Notes under the pieces: model-generated
Databases searched by the model: none
What the model saw: the letters and a program-made list of their open reading frames with translations, nothing else
Told to the model about the DNA's origin: nothing
Assembly (NCBI GenBank): GCA_000697665.1
Contig: KL197753.1
Coordinates: 80,046-144,045 of the forward strand
DNA: 64,000 nucleotides
Direction: 5' to 3'
Source of the DNA: Jaapia argillacea MUCL 33604
Lineage: Eukaryota > Basidiomycota > Agaricomycetes > Jaapiales > Jaapiaceae
Translations under genes and position numbers: made by a program
In this document: positions 20,591 to 33,209 of the stretch, one piece after another
Layout: the number at the start of each line of letters is the position of its first letter
Numbering within the stretch: position 1 is the stretch's first letter

Positions 20591-22800
20591 GATGCTTGGC
20601 CCTTGTCTTCTTCGTATCCTTCCGATCCTTTGCAACATACCCACTTGCGCATCCACAATGCCGTTATGAGGTCCTCCGAATCCCGGCTTTTTTAATATCC
20701 TTAGCCTTGTACTTTAAGAGCCCAATGATGAGCCGATGAATATGGCTCAGCGTACCAGGTAAGTTCCTGACGTCTTCGACTCGAAGACGGTGATTCTTAC
20801 CGACCTGAAAGCTGCAGCCTGTTTTCATGAGGATATCATTCGGATTTCCGTTCTCCTTATATCCAATGACAAAGTTAGGTCTGGCTAGTCTGGCAGGGGA
20901 TTGATTTGGGCAGAAAGGCAGGGTTACAAGAGGTGAGTCACTTCCAAGCTTTCCGACACTTCAAACGAGTATATGTGGGTAATCCCTTCTCAGGTAAAGA
21001 GGGTTCCTCTCGCCTGCACTCAGCAACACTGCAATCAGGAAGCTGACCGACATGTTATTCGGTCCCGTTAACAAGGTAAGATCCTCATGTTATGAAAAAT
21101 CCGGTCTGCGCACAGGCTCCAAGGCAATTTCGTTGCACCCCAAGCATGCGTGGGATGCTATCCTCAGGTTGACTTCAACGCACGAAGCCATCATCGAACT
21201 TTAGACTTGGTGGGTACACTTCTCCGTCGGACGTGACGATAGCTAATTCCTCCTTAATCCAGCATGAACCACACGGCGTACGGCTTCTGGACTCCTCCAC
21301 TCCAGAAGAACTGAACCAACACCGTTACCCTTGGTTAGTTAACACTGACATCGCTCGCTTCTCCCATGACTTTGGATCTCTCGGCGGTAACCATTCAATT
21401 GTGGCTGATGTCCTCGACTCCTTCAGCAAGATCAAACTCAGTGTCATCGAGATCCTATCCCTCATTCTCGCGCCAGTGTTCCTGTCCCTGATGAACTAAT
21501 CTTTCGAAAACAATACATTGTCAAAGAAATTGAACAACACCATGGAGGAGATCACAAAAGATTTGCTAAATAACATGAGGGATAATTTGGCAACCGAGGC
21601 TGAGGAAGAGTATTCGATTATCTGGGCGTCGAGTAGGTCCCTTTCATTTGTCAAATCCAAGCACCGCTCATAGATTTTCCACCCAGTCAAATCAGAAACT
21701 ACACAATCTGGCTTGAAGATGTCGAAAAATGAGTTCCTCTCCCAGGTGAGCCTTAACCTTCATTGTGTGTGGTACAGTCATCGATCCTGTCTCCATATCG
21801 CAGATGAAAGTCCTACTGTTAGCTGGCTGCAAAACATCATCCAGTACACCCCAACTTATCAATTGCTTCGAACCCCTGACGAATGGAGCTCCGCCGCCCT
21901 TCAGTAAAACTTTGCCATACGATGTCTGCACTGATCCTTGAAGCCTCAGTTAACATCAAGTTGCAAATTGGATCTTGATAGAGATGGCTACTGGATGAGC
22001 TCTCAGAACACTGTAGCACAGGCAATCCAAATTCGGACCAATTCACAAATGGTCTGCTGTATCTCGACACCATCGTTCACGAAACACTAAGGCAGCATCC
22101 TCCTTTGGACCAAACACACTGTATCATCAGTCCACCGCCCTCATTCTCGCGAGATGCCACTAACACAAACCCCTCTACTAGGCCGGAGAGGACAATATCG
22201 TCGATCTATACCGCCCCCTCCAACTTCCTACAGGTACCTCCATCAACCATATGCATCGCAAAAGGAACCGGTGTCGCCGTTCTGATCATGGCCATCAATC
22301 GTTCAACGACAATCTGGGGACCTGACACTAAAATCTTCACTTCTGAACGTTGGCTTGACCAGACCAATGGTATTGATCAACTGAGGGAAAAGGAGTAATG
22401 GTCCAAGGACGTGTGGGGGGAATGGGTTCGTGCTTTCCGAGATCAAGGTGAGAGTTGTTCGACACAGGACACTAGATGATATATACTCCCTGTGTCACGA
22501 AAAGTGAAGTTGATGAATCATTTTCTTCTTATGATAGATATATATACAGGCTGTGCTATCAGTAATCATATGGAATTATTCATCTGAATTCCGAGACAGG
22601 CTTGAAACAAAGATCGAGAAGGGTAAGGGAATTTTACCCCGGCCAAAAGTTGCGGGCGAGGCGAGATATGAGGTTCCACTTCGGTTGTGTCGACTTCACT
22701 GAGGTGCCGAGTATGACTTCAACCACCCTGTATTACACTGTGTCATACATAATGTCAGACTCCAGGTCACATAGTATCTAGGGGACATGGGCAATGTCAG
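20591..22800 (+). pseudogene. Cytochrome P450 relic, copy B (the most complete)
   Basis: P450 landmarks appear in order on the plus strand. They are an N-terminal stretch near 20600-20760; DIARFSHDFGSLGGNHS near 21345-21400; SKNEFLSQ near 21720; the region before the haem loop, GTGVAVLIMAINRS, TTIWGPDTK and SERWLD near 22265-22360; and the haem loop GPRTCGG near 22400-22450, followed by LSEIK and a GTGAGA donor. A final exon near 22590-22700 matches the tails at 3490 and 32870. Stops and frameshifts separate the blocks, including a stop between SERWLD and the haem loop. These monooxygenases sit in the ER membrane and need a reductase; this copy cannot encode one. Confidence 0.8.
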
Positions 22801-22932
22801 TGACCCCTTGACCTGCTCATGGTATAATCATGCAAGGGGGACATGATTGCAGACTCTACAACTCTCATACACATTCAGGATAGATCCTAAAAGTGGGTAG
22901 TGGTCCATTTGAATGAAAACATCGGTGTATCA

Positions 22933-25264
22933 CTACAGGAAGTCGTCTTCCTCCCAGGAATAAGGCTTAGAGCCGTCATCCCTGTTTCTCCCTGTCAAGA
23001 CGTATACAGGGCCCTTTGAATGCGAAAGGATGGCTTCTGGGATCGAGATGTCATCAGCAGTGGTCGAGAAGATGTTGACCAAATAACCATGCTTCGATTT
23101 CATGCAGCAGATGTATTCATCTGGCAGAGCACCCTCTAGGAGAATAGGGTTGTAACGGGGGCTCAGGGAGGATGTGTACTTGATCTTTGTCCATGACAAA
23201 TAACGGGAATCAGCATTGAGGAAGTGGCATACTTCAAATTGGCAATATTGACTCCAATAGAAAGCCTAAAACCAAGCTCATAAAAATCACACAACTATGG
23301 GCGGCAAAAACAAGGCTCACCTTGACCTGACCCCAACTTCCTGGGTAAGGCCACTCTGACAGACACACACCTTTGTAAATCCCCGACCACTGCTTGCTCT
23401 TGGGCTGTTGTTTTGATATAACCCCCAAAGCCTCTGCTATCAGTCCTTGAGCCCCAGCATTGCCTACACCAAGTCCACTCAATATCTCTCCCAAGATGGC
23501 CAAAATCTCATCGTTACACGCGATATCCCGATTTGCAACTCTGACGACATCCTGGATCGAACACTGAGACCTAGCATTGGAGGTGTGAAACTAATTGGAG
23601 TCCTTCAAAATAAAACACAGACTTACTGTAACAAAAGTTGCGTAAGCTGATGACAAAGCTGCTTTCGCTGTCGTGGTGCAATGGCCTTGATAATGGAAGA
23701 CTGGGTCCCGCCAGGCCATGGCCACTCCCTGAGAAACTCTCCGTAAAGTAATTCGAACGGCTGAAGGGCCTGGCGGAGATGCGAAGCAACATCTAATACT
23801 TCTGGCACTGCATCATTGTGACTGATATCTTGGATTACAGCAGTGAGATTACTTCTGATCTCTGGGGTGAGATAATACCCGAGATCTTCATCATCAAGCC
23901 AAGCTCGCATTTGATGCAATCCATCAGAGAGAGCCTTCACCCACATCTGAATCGTGGTCGTACCTGAAAGTGATGTTAGCTAAGGATCGTTGCGATGAGA
24001 TGGTGGGCTCAGATTCACCTCGACACAATGTCTTGCATAATGGAAGTACAACTAACTGCAGAGCGTTGAAGGGGTTTCCCAAATATATATCAAGTGACAA
24101 GGGGATCATTTTGACGATGAGATTCGAGAAAGTGCTACGCATTAATGGATCCGGTGACTGTGAACTCTCTGCCCAGGATTGAACACATGATGGTTCGATC
24201 CTCCACCGGTGAATGAGCCAAGGGAGCTCGTAGACCAATTTATTGGTGATGTATCCCGCCGCAAGCAACTTGCTTTCTGAAGTCCTGGTTCTTGGGTGAG
24301 AAACAGGTGCGTTGGGAAACAAGAAGTTGTAGTTGTGCTCACACGGAATAACGAAGCAGATTGAGAGCATATTCGTCAGGCCTCTTATAGTGTGGGTAAC
24401 AATCCCACTCCTTTATTGCAGAGAGCACTTCCGATTCCGATAAGAACACAAGAGCTCTACGGGATGGGGCGAGTAGCAAACCACGTTCTCGATGTTGCCC
24501 CGGGAGTAGTACTAGATGGGTGTAATTCTTGCGCAAAATGGTCTTGGTGCCCATGTCCAGGAGCAGAGGGATCGACTTGGGCATGATGCAAATCAGTGTC
24601 GTGAGGTAATACGTAGCGAGAAACCGATTATGCATGTTGTCGTTCCTTGATGAGAAGATATGGTAAATAGTCAGAAAGAGGAAAGCGAGATCAGATCAGA
24701 CCTCAGAAACGATACAAGTCGCCGACAGTTCTTCTGGATTCGGCGGTCATCGAGAATGTTTGGGTTGTGGACTCCATATAAACATAGCCGCGAGATGTCT
24801 TCAAAAACTGAAGCCAAAGTGGGAGGGGATCTGAACACAGATGCGAATGGTGCACCAAGAGACGGAGAACGTGGCTTGCGCCTTGGCGTGAACTTGGGGA
24901 ACTGCTCCCCCGGATGAAGGCGCTCCAGCTCTTCCCTACAACGGCGCTCCAGCTCTTCCCAATAACCGTGCTCCAGCTTTTCCATTCTCATAAGGATTCG
25001 ATGCATGATAGCATTCGGCCCACGCCCACCCCGTTCCGTAACAGAGCCCATCCACCTGCCCAACATCGCACCCATCAGAGTCATCCATCGTCCTAGAGTA
25101 AGTCCTGGACCAGGCTGGTTAGATATAGTCGACGACGTTGCGCTGTAGATTTCAAGATCGCCTGCACGATCAGGAAAAGCTTTGAGGAATGCAGGTACAT
25201 CCTGAGAATCAAGTCGGAAAGATGAGATCGATGTGGTTTCGTCAGTGGGAAGGGACGTCGACAT
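22933..25264 (-). CDS. Unknown protein H, paralogue B (685 aa, intact)
   Basis: Exons 25264-24702, 24645-24343, 24290-24019, 23963-23627, 23570-23321 and 23265-22933 join to 2058 nt (685 residues plus stop), all phases consistent and introns 52-57 bp. The protein starts MSTSLPTDETTSISSF. Recognisable stretches are WMTLMGAMLGRWMGSV, HNRFLATYYLTTLICIMP, LLAAGYITNKLVYELPWLI, GYYLTPEIRSNL, RKQLCHQLTQLLL and VYVLTGRNRDDGSKPYSW near the C-terminus. No enzyme motif, signal peptide or convincing membrane segment is visible, and I do not recognise the family. Six matching splice sites with the copy at 33210-35541 indicate a real gene under constraint. Exon 1 contains a short coding minisatellite. Confidence 0.75.
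24919..24990 (-). repeat. Coding minisatellite, three 24 bp units, in exon 1 of protein H paralogue B
   Basis: Three successive 24 bp units share the core GCTCCAGCTCTTCC (plus strand) and encode variants of ELERRCRE on the minus strand. Paralogue D has one full unit (about 35243-35266) and the dead copy C has about three diverged units (28105-28190). Unit length is a multiple of three, so copy-number change keeps frame. Confidence 0.8.
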
Positions 25265-25559
25265 GGTTGTAGGACAGTACTGAGTGGTGCGATGGGGATC
25301 AAGCACAACGAGCTGTGAGATATAAGATAGCCACGAGCGCTTGTTGGACAGCCATTACAGAGCATAGCAGTGGCGAACCTTCTTTGCACAGCAACCCAGC
25401 GCTTCAGATAAGATTCTGCCACGGCCCGATGCTCGGGATCTAAATGTAGTTCTCGTCTCGCCTTCCAACGGTCATGCCCACCAAGGCTCTTGAGAACTAC
25501 CTGAAAAAAGAGTCTATCGTACTATAAGATACCAGCGAGCACAGGCAACATCACAAACG

Positions 25560-26880
25560 CAATGGCTACAAATCCCAAACCTAGGCGAATATAACAGGAG
25601 CAGAAAGAGTCACTACCTCGCCTCCATAACCTCCATCAGACTCCCCGGTCCAAGAAACCTCGTCAGCACTTCTCCGCCCATCCAGAGAACACGTCACCCC
25701 TATCAGCATCTTCATTGCCGTGACCGAAAGTTCCCTCCTCGACGAAGAGGGTGGTTGGGCACCAAGAGACGGATTGACTATCGTAGTATACTTCACTTAT
25801 AAATAGTGTAAGCAGAACGGATGGTTGTAATGGTGAACAGGGAGTGGCTTACATCTCTTGAGCGTCGACGAGATCTGCTGGGCTCGAATTTCTGTAGTTG
25901 TATGCGTCTCCGTGGGATGTTCCCAGTGGACGGGTTCGAGGATGTATGCTTCCAGATTCTTCGTCGAGGTTATAGAGCCGTCCGTCGCTATCTCGAGAAA
26001 GGTACATCACGACTCTATTCAATCAAAATGCAGAACGAATTCGTGAGTCTACAAAGAAGAAGCGTAGTAGCGTTCGGCGTACCTTCCAACAGCAAACCAT
26101 CACACAAACGATCCACCATGTCGATGCGAGGATGAGAGACATACCTCCTCCTCACCGAAGAGCAAAGTAAACTCAAACGGCCCACCACCGCCATCACCCC
26201 CCTCCGCCTCAGAGTTAACAACGACTACACGACTCCGACCTCCACCTCTCCCACCAACCCAAGCACCAACCAACCGAACTTCAACCATATCATCCCCATC
26301 CTTCTAGTCGGCTCCGAAGGCGTTGTGGAGGTCGGGGACATGGGGGAGGAAGATACATTCCTAGGGATCGCGTCGTCGAGCTGCTGCGTTCGCGTGGCCA
26401 GGGTCTGGATTAGGTAACGGGATACATACGCCGTAGCGTCTGTAGGCTCTTCCGAAAGTACCGGGAGTCCTTTCCCCCACCCACACTTCAATCAGGTCCA
26501 TGCCATCTCCTTTAGACTACAAGTAAGCGCCGGTGAATCCCTGAGGATCACACGACAACGCGGACACGTTTCGATCGTCTGGGTACGGGTAGAGGGTTGG
26601 GGATGATAACGAGAGGAACAGTCGTGAAGCATGAGACGAGGCAGTTAAAAGAGGCCAAGTGACCGTAGGGTGCTAGAGCGTAGGGCTCGTAGAGGAGGGC
26701 AAGGTAGATTGGACAGGTCAGGGATTGTTGGGATTGGGCGAATTGGGTTGGGGCTTTGAGACTGCTCGGGGCTTGGAGCTGAGGGAAGGCCCAGTGCGAG
26801 AAAGGTGTACCACGGATTTGATCGTAGGGCATCGAAACGGGAGTAACCAAGGCTTGACGAGGTGACAATCAGAACGACCC
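25560..26880 (-). pseudogene. Truncated RING-finger gene relic, copy B
   Basis: Aligns with copies A and C and with the intact gene at 35807-38663 from the last exon (near 25600) to the RING exon (near 26550-26870). The RING remnant reads LTCPIYLALLYEPYALAP and then YGHLAS, with zinc ligands lost at several places and the final CPxC destroyed. Upstream exons 1-3 are absent, and gene X sequence starts there instead. Confidence 0.75.
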
Positions 26881-27560
26881 ACGATCTCCGGTCAGATCTA
26901 CTCACCACTTTCCAGCGAAATGCTCTGTGACAATAGAAATCCACCTCTCCAACTGCCCGAACAGCTCTGTGAATCATGATAGGTCTTGAAGGGTGTTTGT
27001 TGGGATTCGTAGCCACCGGAGGATTTCAATACTTCGAATTGAAAAGTTCCGGAAGTCAGAATCTAGTTGGATGGTGACGAATTGGAAAGGCAGAGAGCGT
27101 CTATGTCGATTTTTGGACCATAGAAAGCTCCATTGCCTAAGTGGCGTTCGTTTGCCGGGATGGTGTTCGTCGAGCGCTCTGGTCGAGAGTTATCGGGGGA
27201 GAGTGTGACATGTGGATTCGAGCTGAAGAAGAGGGAATTTCGAAAGGGACTCATTGCTTGGGCTTTGTCGCAAGCTTCGATGGTTATGAGGTGTTTGTGA
27301 GGACGAGGAGAGAGTTCGTGTCTGAACGCTCGAATTCTCCAAGTTCTTACCTTCCTTCCAAATCAGGTAACCTCAGCTTCAAAGTCGCGATTCGTTTGTC
27401 AGACTTAGACTTGTTACGGCGTCTCTCATATACAGAATTCATGGACGAGCAATGTTCTGTATATGGATGTCAGACTCACCGACTGTTGGGACGCTTGAAG
27501 CACCAATGATACTCGAGAGGCGAACAGCCAGGACAACTACTACGGAATCTATGACAAGTC
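26880..27560 (-). pseudogene. Unknown gene X relic, copy B (short)
   Basis: Partial counterpart of 5150-6880 and 29960-31480; the minus strand near 26930-27010 echoes the VTENF and PIMI segments of the other copies. It is shortened by several hundred bases and broken in all frames. Family unknown. Confidence 0.4.
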
Positions 27561-27860
27561 GGAGCCCCGTCATCCTTCAGTAACCCTCACCACACGACGT
27601 CCACGCCTATCCTCAAAGCCTCGGTATGTCATCCTCAGCAACGGAAAAGGCTATGGGACGAACTTACAGAGCAATGTAGCGCGGGCAATCCGACGTGGGA
27701 TCAATTTACACATTGGTCCTCCTTGTCTTGACGCCGTCATTCAAATCACGAAACATTAAGACGCCATCCCCATTTGGACCCACCGCATCGCCAGTCCACC
27801 GCCCTCATTCTGGCGAGACGCCACTAACACAAACCCGTCTACTAGGTGAGTCTTTCAATG
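27560..27860 (+). pseudogene. Cytochrome P450 fragment, copy C
   Basis: About 300 bases matching the middle of the other P450 relics (compare 27760-27845 with 22095-22175: the same run from CATCC... TTTGGACC through GCCCTCATTC...GCGAGA and the following CCACTAACACAAACCC). The N-terminal and haem regions are missing. It joins directly to a partial H copy. Confidence 0.6.
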
Positions 27861-28014
27861 TTTCGCCGTGCATACTCTTCGTGTCAGTGAGGTGCATAGT
27901 ACACTTGGTGTATCGGAGTATTAAAAGGCTAGAGGAATATTTTTTGATTTTGTGATTTAACAAGAGAGACGAAGTCGACGATGGGAAGATATACAAGGTG
28001 TTCAATCGCCGCGA

Positions 28015-28680
28015 TTACTGAAGAGAAGTGCCTGTAGCAGGATGGGATTCTTGCGAATGTAGAGACGGAAAGCCTCGGAGGACCGTGGTCTTCGAGTTGG
28101 AGAACCGCTCCCTATAACGGCGCTTCATCACTTCCCTACAACGGTGCAACCCCTCTTCCCTATAACAGTGCTCCAGCTCTTCCACTCGCAAGTACTCAGT
28201 GCATGATAGCATTTGGCCCACGCCCTCCCCGTTCCGCAACCCAACCCCGCCACTTTGTCCATAATGCACTCGTCAAAGTCATCCATCGCTCTAGCGTACG
28301 TCCCGGGCCAGGCTGGTCAGATATTGTCGACGAGGTTACGCTCTCGACTTCAAGATCGCCTGGGCGATCGCGAAAAGCTTCGGTGAGTGAAGGTACATCC
28401 TGAGAAGCGAGTCGGAAAGATGATGTCGATCTAGTTTCGTCAGCGGGATGGGACGTCGACATGGTTGTAGGACAATGCGATGGGAATCAAGCTCAACAAG
28501 GTACGATATATAAGACAGTGATGGGCGCTTGTTGGACAGCCATTACAGAGCATTGCAGTGGCGAACCTTCTTTGCGCGGGAATCCAGTGTTCAGAGAAGG
28601 TTCTACCACGGCCCGATGCTCAGAATCCAGTCTCTTATCTCGCTTTCCAATGGTCCAGGATCCTGAGCACCACCTGAACA
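28015..28680 (-). pseudogene. Protein H relic, copy C (first exon only)
   Basis: The minus strand from 28462 begins MSTSHPADETRSTSSF and follows exon 1 of the intact paralogues through GRTLERWMTLTSAL to the minisatellite region near 28100. It then breaks off; exons 2-6 are missing. The 200 bp upstream of the start codon also match the upstream regions of paralogues B and D, so the promoter was copied as well. Confidence 0.75.
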
Positions 28681-29960
28681 GAGTCAATTATCAGATAACA
28701 CCGAGCACAAATAACATTGCAAACGCAACGGCTACAAATCCCAAATATAACACGAGCAGAAGGAACCGCTACCACGCCTCCATAGCCTCCATCAGACTCC
28801 CCGGTCCAAGGAACCTCGTCATCACTTCTCCGCACATCCAGAGAACCCATCACTTCTATCGGCATCTTCGTCACCGTGACTGAAGGTTCCCTCCTCATCG
28901 ACGAAGAGGGGGGTTGGGCGCCAAGGGATGGATCCATCATCGCTGTATGCTTCACTAATAAGTAGTGTATGCAGAAAGATGGGTGTTAGATGAACGGGGA
29001 TGACTTACAGCTCTTGAGCGGCGACGAGGTTCACTAAACACGGTTTTCTAGAGTTGTATGTATCTCAGTGGGATGCTCGCAACAGGTGGGTTCGAGCATG
29101 TATGCTTACCGATGGTCTTCGTCGAGGTCATCCAGCCGTCCGTTGTTATCTCGAGAAGGCTACCTTATGACTCCATTCAATCTAAACGCAGAATGAATTC
29201 GTGAATCCACAGAGAAAGAAATGCAGCAGCACTCAGACGTACCTTCCAACATCAAACCATCCCATAACACATTCACCAAGTCGGTGCCAGGATGAGAGAT
29301 ATATCTCCCCCTAACCTAAGGGCAAAGCATGCTCACAAACGCCCAACAACGTTACCAGGCCCCTCATCAGACTCAACAACGACTAGGCGTCTCTGACCTC
29401 CACCTCTCCCACCAACCCGAGCACCAACCAACCATGCTTCAACTATATCATCCCCATCCTTCTAGTTGGCTCCGAAGGCGTTGAGGAGGTCAGGGAAATC
29501 GGGGAGGATACCTTCCGAGGGACCGCGTCCTCCGGCTGCTGCGTTCGCAGCACCAGGGTTTCGGTTAGGTAGCGGGTACATACCCCGTAGCTTCCGTAGG
29601 TTCTTCCAAAGGTGCCGGGAGTCCTTCGCCAACCCACACTTCACTCGGGGCGAAACCATCTCCTTCAGACTACAAACAAACGCCGGTTGTTCCCTGACGA
29701 TCCCCAGATAATGCGGGCACCTTTCAAGTCGTCTGGGTATGGTGGAGGGTTAGGGTTGCCATCGAGAACCAAGACACGAGGTAATCGTAATCGGCAGGGT
29801 GCTAGGGAGTAGTGATCGTAGAGGAGGTCGAGGGAGATATGGCAACTTAGGGATTGCGAGAAGACGGATTCATGTTTCGAGACTGTTCGGAGGTTACAGC
29901 TGAGCGAATGCCCAGTTTGATACGCAACACGGATTTAATCGTAGGGCGTCGAAACGGGAA
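28680..29960 (-). pseudogene. Truncated RING-finger gene relic, copy C
   Basis: Counterpart of copies A and B, from the last-exon remnant near 28770 to the RING exon near 29700-29900. It keeps short blocks of the intact gene but has multiple frameshifts, and the RING region is heavily eroded. It runs into gene X sequence at the same relative point as the other truncated copies. Confidence 0.7.
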
Positions 29961-31480
29961 TGACCAAGGTTTGACGAGGTGGCAACCAGAGCAACCTATA
30001 AATCTCCTTCAACAAACATCCAGCCGGTGAGATTCCATGTTAGACTCACCACTTTCTACCGAAATTCTCCGTAACAATAGGAGCGAACTTCTCCGTACTG
30101 CGCAAAATGGCTCTATCAATCATGACAGGCCTCACAGGAGGATTAGAAGACTCCCCAGCGCTTCTACACTTCAAGTTGAAACGTTTTGGGAGTTGGAGGT
30201 CGAGTCGGATGGTGGCGCATTGAATAGGACAACGGAGAGCGTCTCGAATCATGGCGTCGATTGCGGGACCGGATAAGGCCCCATCGCCTGAGTTGAGTTC
30301 GCATTTGCTGGGATGATATTTGTCGAGGGCTTTGGAGAATCGCTGGGGGAGTGGGCGATACGCGAAACCAAACCGAAGAGGGAGGCAGGAATGGGACTCG
30401 TGGCTCCGGCTTCGTCCCAAGCCTCAATGGTTCCGAGGTAGTTGTCAGGTCGGGTGGAAAGTTCGAGTCTGAACTCGAACCCGAAGAACCCACAGACGTG
30501 TTCGATGAAGTCGAACGGGGCACCAATCTCGTCCTCTATCTACGCCCACGAACCCCATCAGAAAACTCCAACGTTTGCTCCGAACAAAACCATCACGACT
30601 CACCTTGCTGAGCATCCCGAGTATATGCGTATCGTACTACACGGACCTCCTAACCCTGGTGTACCCGGTCAACACCCCATTAGACTCGTTCTGATGGATG
30701 ATCCCCAAATTCCGCCATCCTAATCGGCAGCGCCTAACTTCCATCTCTAGACAGAGATCAAACAACGACCTAAACAGTTCACAGGTTTCAGTGCCCATTC
30801 GTGTTTTTCGATGTCAAGAATGAATACGTCACATTTGTAGTCTTGTCGATGGCCGGAGGCCCTCACATGGCTTGTGGTGGTACATATTGGATGAGATGAC
30901 TCAAGGTTAGATGCTGGAGTCTCGGAGAAGAAAAGTGTTCCTTCTTGGCATCTGCGCTTGTAGTATCCAGACTAGAGGGCCGACGTTGAATATCGACAGC
31001 CAGAACGAGGGTACACAGATGAAAACTCACGCGTATCGGCTTTATAAGGCGTCATATATCCTGGTTCCACGAAGCGACCAGAAGCAACATGCCAGGCTTA
31101 GTTCGTTACCGGACAGGCTGGGATTCCGCAATAGGCGTGACACTTGAGTTGTTCGAGGGCTACGTGTCCTCCAAAGTCAAGCGCAGCGTGATGTAAAGCG
31201 GGAAAGGGGATTGACGTGGGAACAACGGACAGCTCGTATTTCGGGGTGTTCGTGCGAGGAAAGGTGGGACTGGGAAGGATATTGGGTTGGAGAGTTTCAA
31301 TGAGGACGCGTCGGCTGACATACCAACTGGGAGAGGAGTGGGGCAGTGCGAGGAAGTCGAGAGTGAGTGGGATGAATAGAGACGGCGACAGCGACCACTG
31401 GCGATGTGTATGACGGTTCTGACCCCTCCGATGACTATTGACACGTCTTGTTGACAACCAGGCGCCTGGCCATGGCGTTA
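29960..31480 (-). pseudogene. Unknown gene X relic, copy C
   Basis: The longest near-continuous view of gene X. On the minus strand, 30420-30046 reads on past DKYHPSKCELNSGDGAL, AIDAMIRDALRCP and ILRSTEKFAPIVTENFG to a probable donor near 30050, with further pieces up to 31457. The stretch also matches copy A base by base over long runs. Frames still break, and I do not recognise the protein. A divergent position next to the P450 start suggests gene X and the P450 once shared an upstream region. Confidence 0.5.
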
Positions 31481-31639
31481 CTGTCCTTCGATAGTGAACA
31501 AGTATTCATCGTACACGCGTATAAGTTATAATAAGTTGTGATGAAAGAAGTTGGTTCGAAGGTGGTTTTCTAACTTGGGAAGTGCCTACTTGCGTCGGCA
31601 CCTCGCCCCTTCTCTGGAAAGTACTAGCACTCTGCGATG

Positions 31640-33070
31640 ATGTTGTTCAGTGTCTCTCTTTATTAATTTCCAAATACCCAACCCCATTTCCCGGAGTCTC
31701 CTCCCCATCCCCAACTTCATCCTCTCTCCTCTCCCTTGTCCCTTCCCAAAATCTCTCCCCCAGGGCCCGATAGCAGCTCTTTTCGACGTTCTTGGCCTCG
31801 CGCTTCAAGTAGCGCAAGCCCCCGACCCTTGCATTGTATGTGAACAATGGGCCAAAGAATATGACTCGGTGTACCAAGTACAAGATGTCTTCGGCTCGAA
31901 GACGGTGATTCTTACCGACCCGAAAGCGGTGGCCCATTTTTATGCCAGAGAGACAACTGGATATATACAATTTGTGTTCGTATCCGAAGCGATAAGCTCA
32001 TGTCTGACCGGTCTGGCCGGGGATTGATTTGGGCGGAAGGGGAGGATCACAAGAGGCGAGTTGTTTTCAAGCTTTCCGACACTTTAAACTAGAATATGCG
32101 GCTAACCTACTCCTAGGCAAAGGGAAGCCCTCTCGCCCGCATTCAGCAACACTGCGATCAAGAAGTTGACGGGATGTCTTCTTCGATTCCGCTGACAATG
32201 TAAGATCGACAGGTTGTGAAAAATCTGGTCTGCTCACAGGTCTAAGGCCGTTTTGGGGCAGCTTAAGGATGCTTGAGATGCTATCACTGAGTTCGCTACA
32301 ATTAAATAGACGGAGCGATCGTCGAAGTTCAACCTTGGTAGGCACAGTTCGCCCTCAGACGTGGTGGTATCTCAATTCTCCATAGTCCAGGATGAACCAT
32401 GTGGCGTACGTCGTCCACACCCTATCCACGCCAGATGAACTGAATCGAAGCCACTACCTCCAGGTTAGATAGCATCGGCATCACTGACTTTTCTCACAAT
32501 TGTATCTCTCGATCGCAACCATTCAACGGTAGCCGACGTCTTTGATTCCTTCAGCAATGTCAAGCCCGGACGTTGGATGAATTTACGATCGGTCTACACT
32601 ATCTCGGCGCTTTCGTTCACGAAACACTAAGGCATGATCCTGCTTTGGACCAAACACGCCGCATCGTCATTTACTCACGTTTTGTGATGGTCCAAGGACG
32701 TGTCTGGGGAAAGGCTTTGCACTTGCCGAGATCCAAGTGAGAGTTTCCAACATTAGGCAATGTACTGTATGCTCCCCGCGTCGGGAAAAAATGAAGTTGG
32801 CGAAGCATTTTCTTATGGCGTAGTACAGGCTGTGCTATCAGTACTCATCCGGAATTATTTATTCGGGTTCCGAGACGGCCCTGAAACAAAGATCGAGAAG
32901 GGTAAGGGAATTTTACCCAGGCCAAAAGTTGTAGGCGAGGTGGGATGTGAGGTTCCACTTCGGGTGCGTCGGCTTCACTGAGGTGTCAAGTATGACTTCA
33001 ACCGTCGTGTATTTTACTGCATACTATCAGACTCCACATCACATAGAATCTAGGGGACGTGGGCAATGTC
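31640..33070 (+). pseudogene. Cytochrome P450 relic, copy D
   Basis: The exon near 31770-31960 reads well: ALQVAQAPDP, then SVYQVQDVFGSKTVILTDPK and AVAHFYARET, a typical substrate-entry region of basidiomycete P450s. The haem loop GPRTCLGKGFALAEIQ at about 32688-32735 is perfect, and the tail ETKIEKGKGILPRPKVVGE near 32880 is open. The central third is missing or scrambled and frames change between blocks. It is the least decayed in sequence but has lost internal coding sequence. Confidence 0.8.
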
Positions 33071-33209
33071 AGTGACCCCTACTCCTTCTGACCTGTTCGT
33101 GGTATAATCATACAAGGGGGACGTGATCGAAGACTCTACATTTCTCATAGTCATTCAGGATAGATCCTAAGAGCAGGAAGTGGTCCATTTGAATGAAAAT
33201 GTTGGTGTG

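Noticed and set aside
20591-22800. P450 copy B as a functional gene with many introns
   Set aside because: Stops and shifts remain between conserved blocks even when plausible short introns are allowed, including a stop just before the haem loop.
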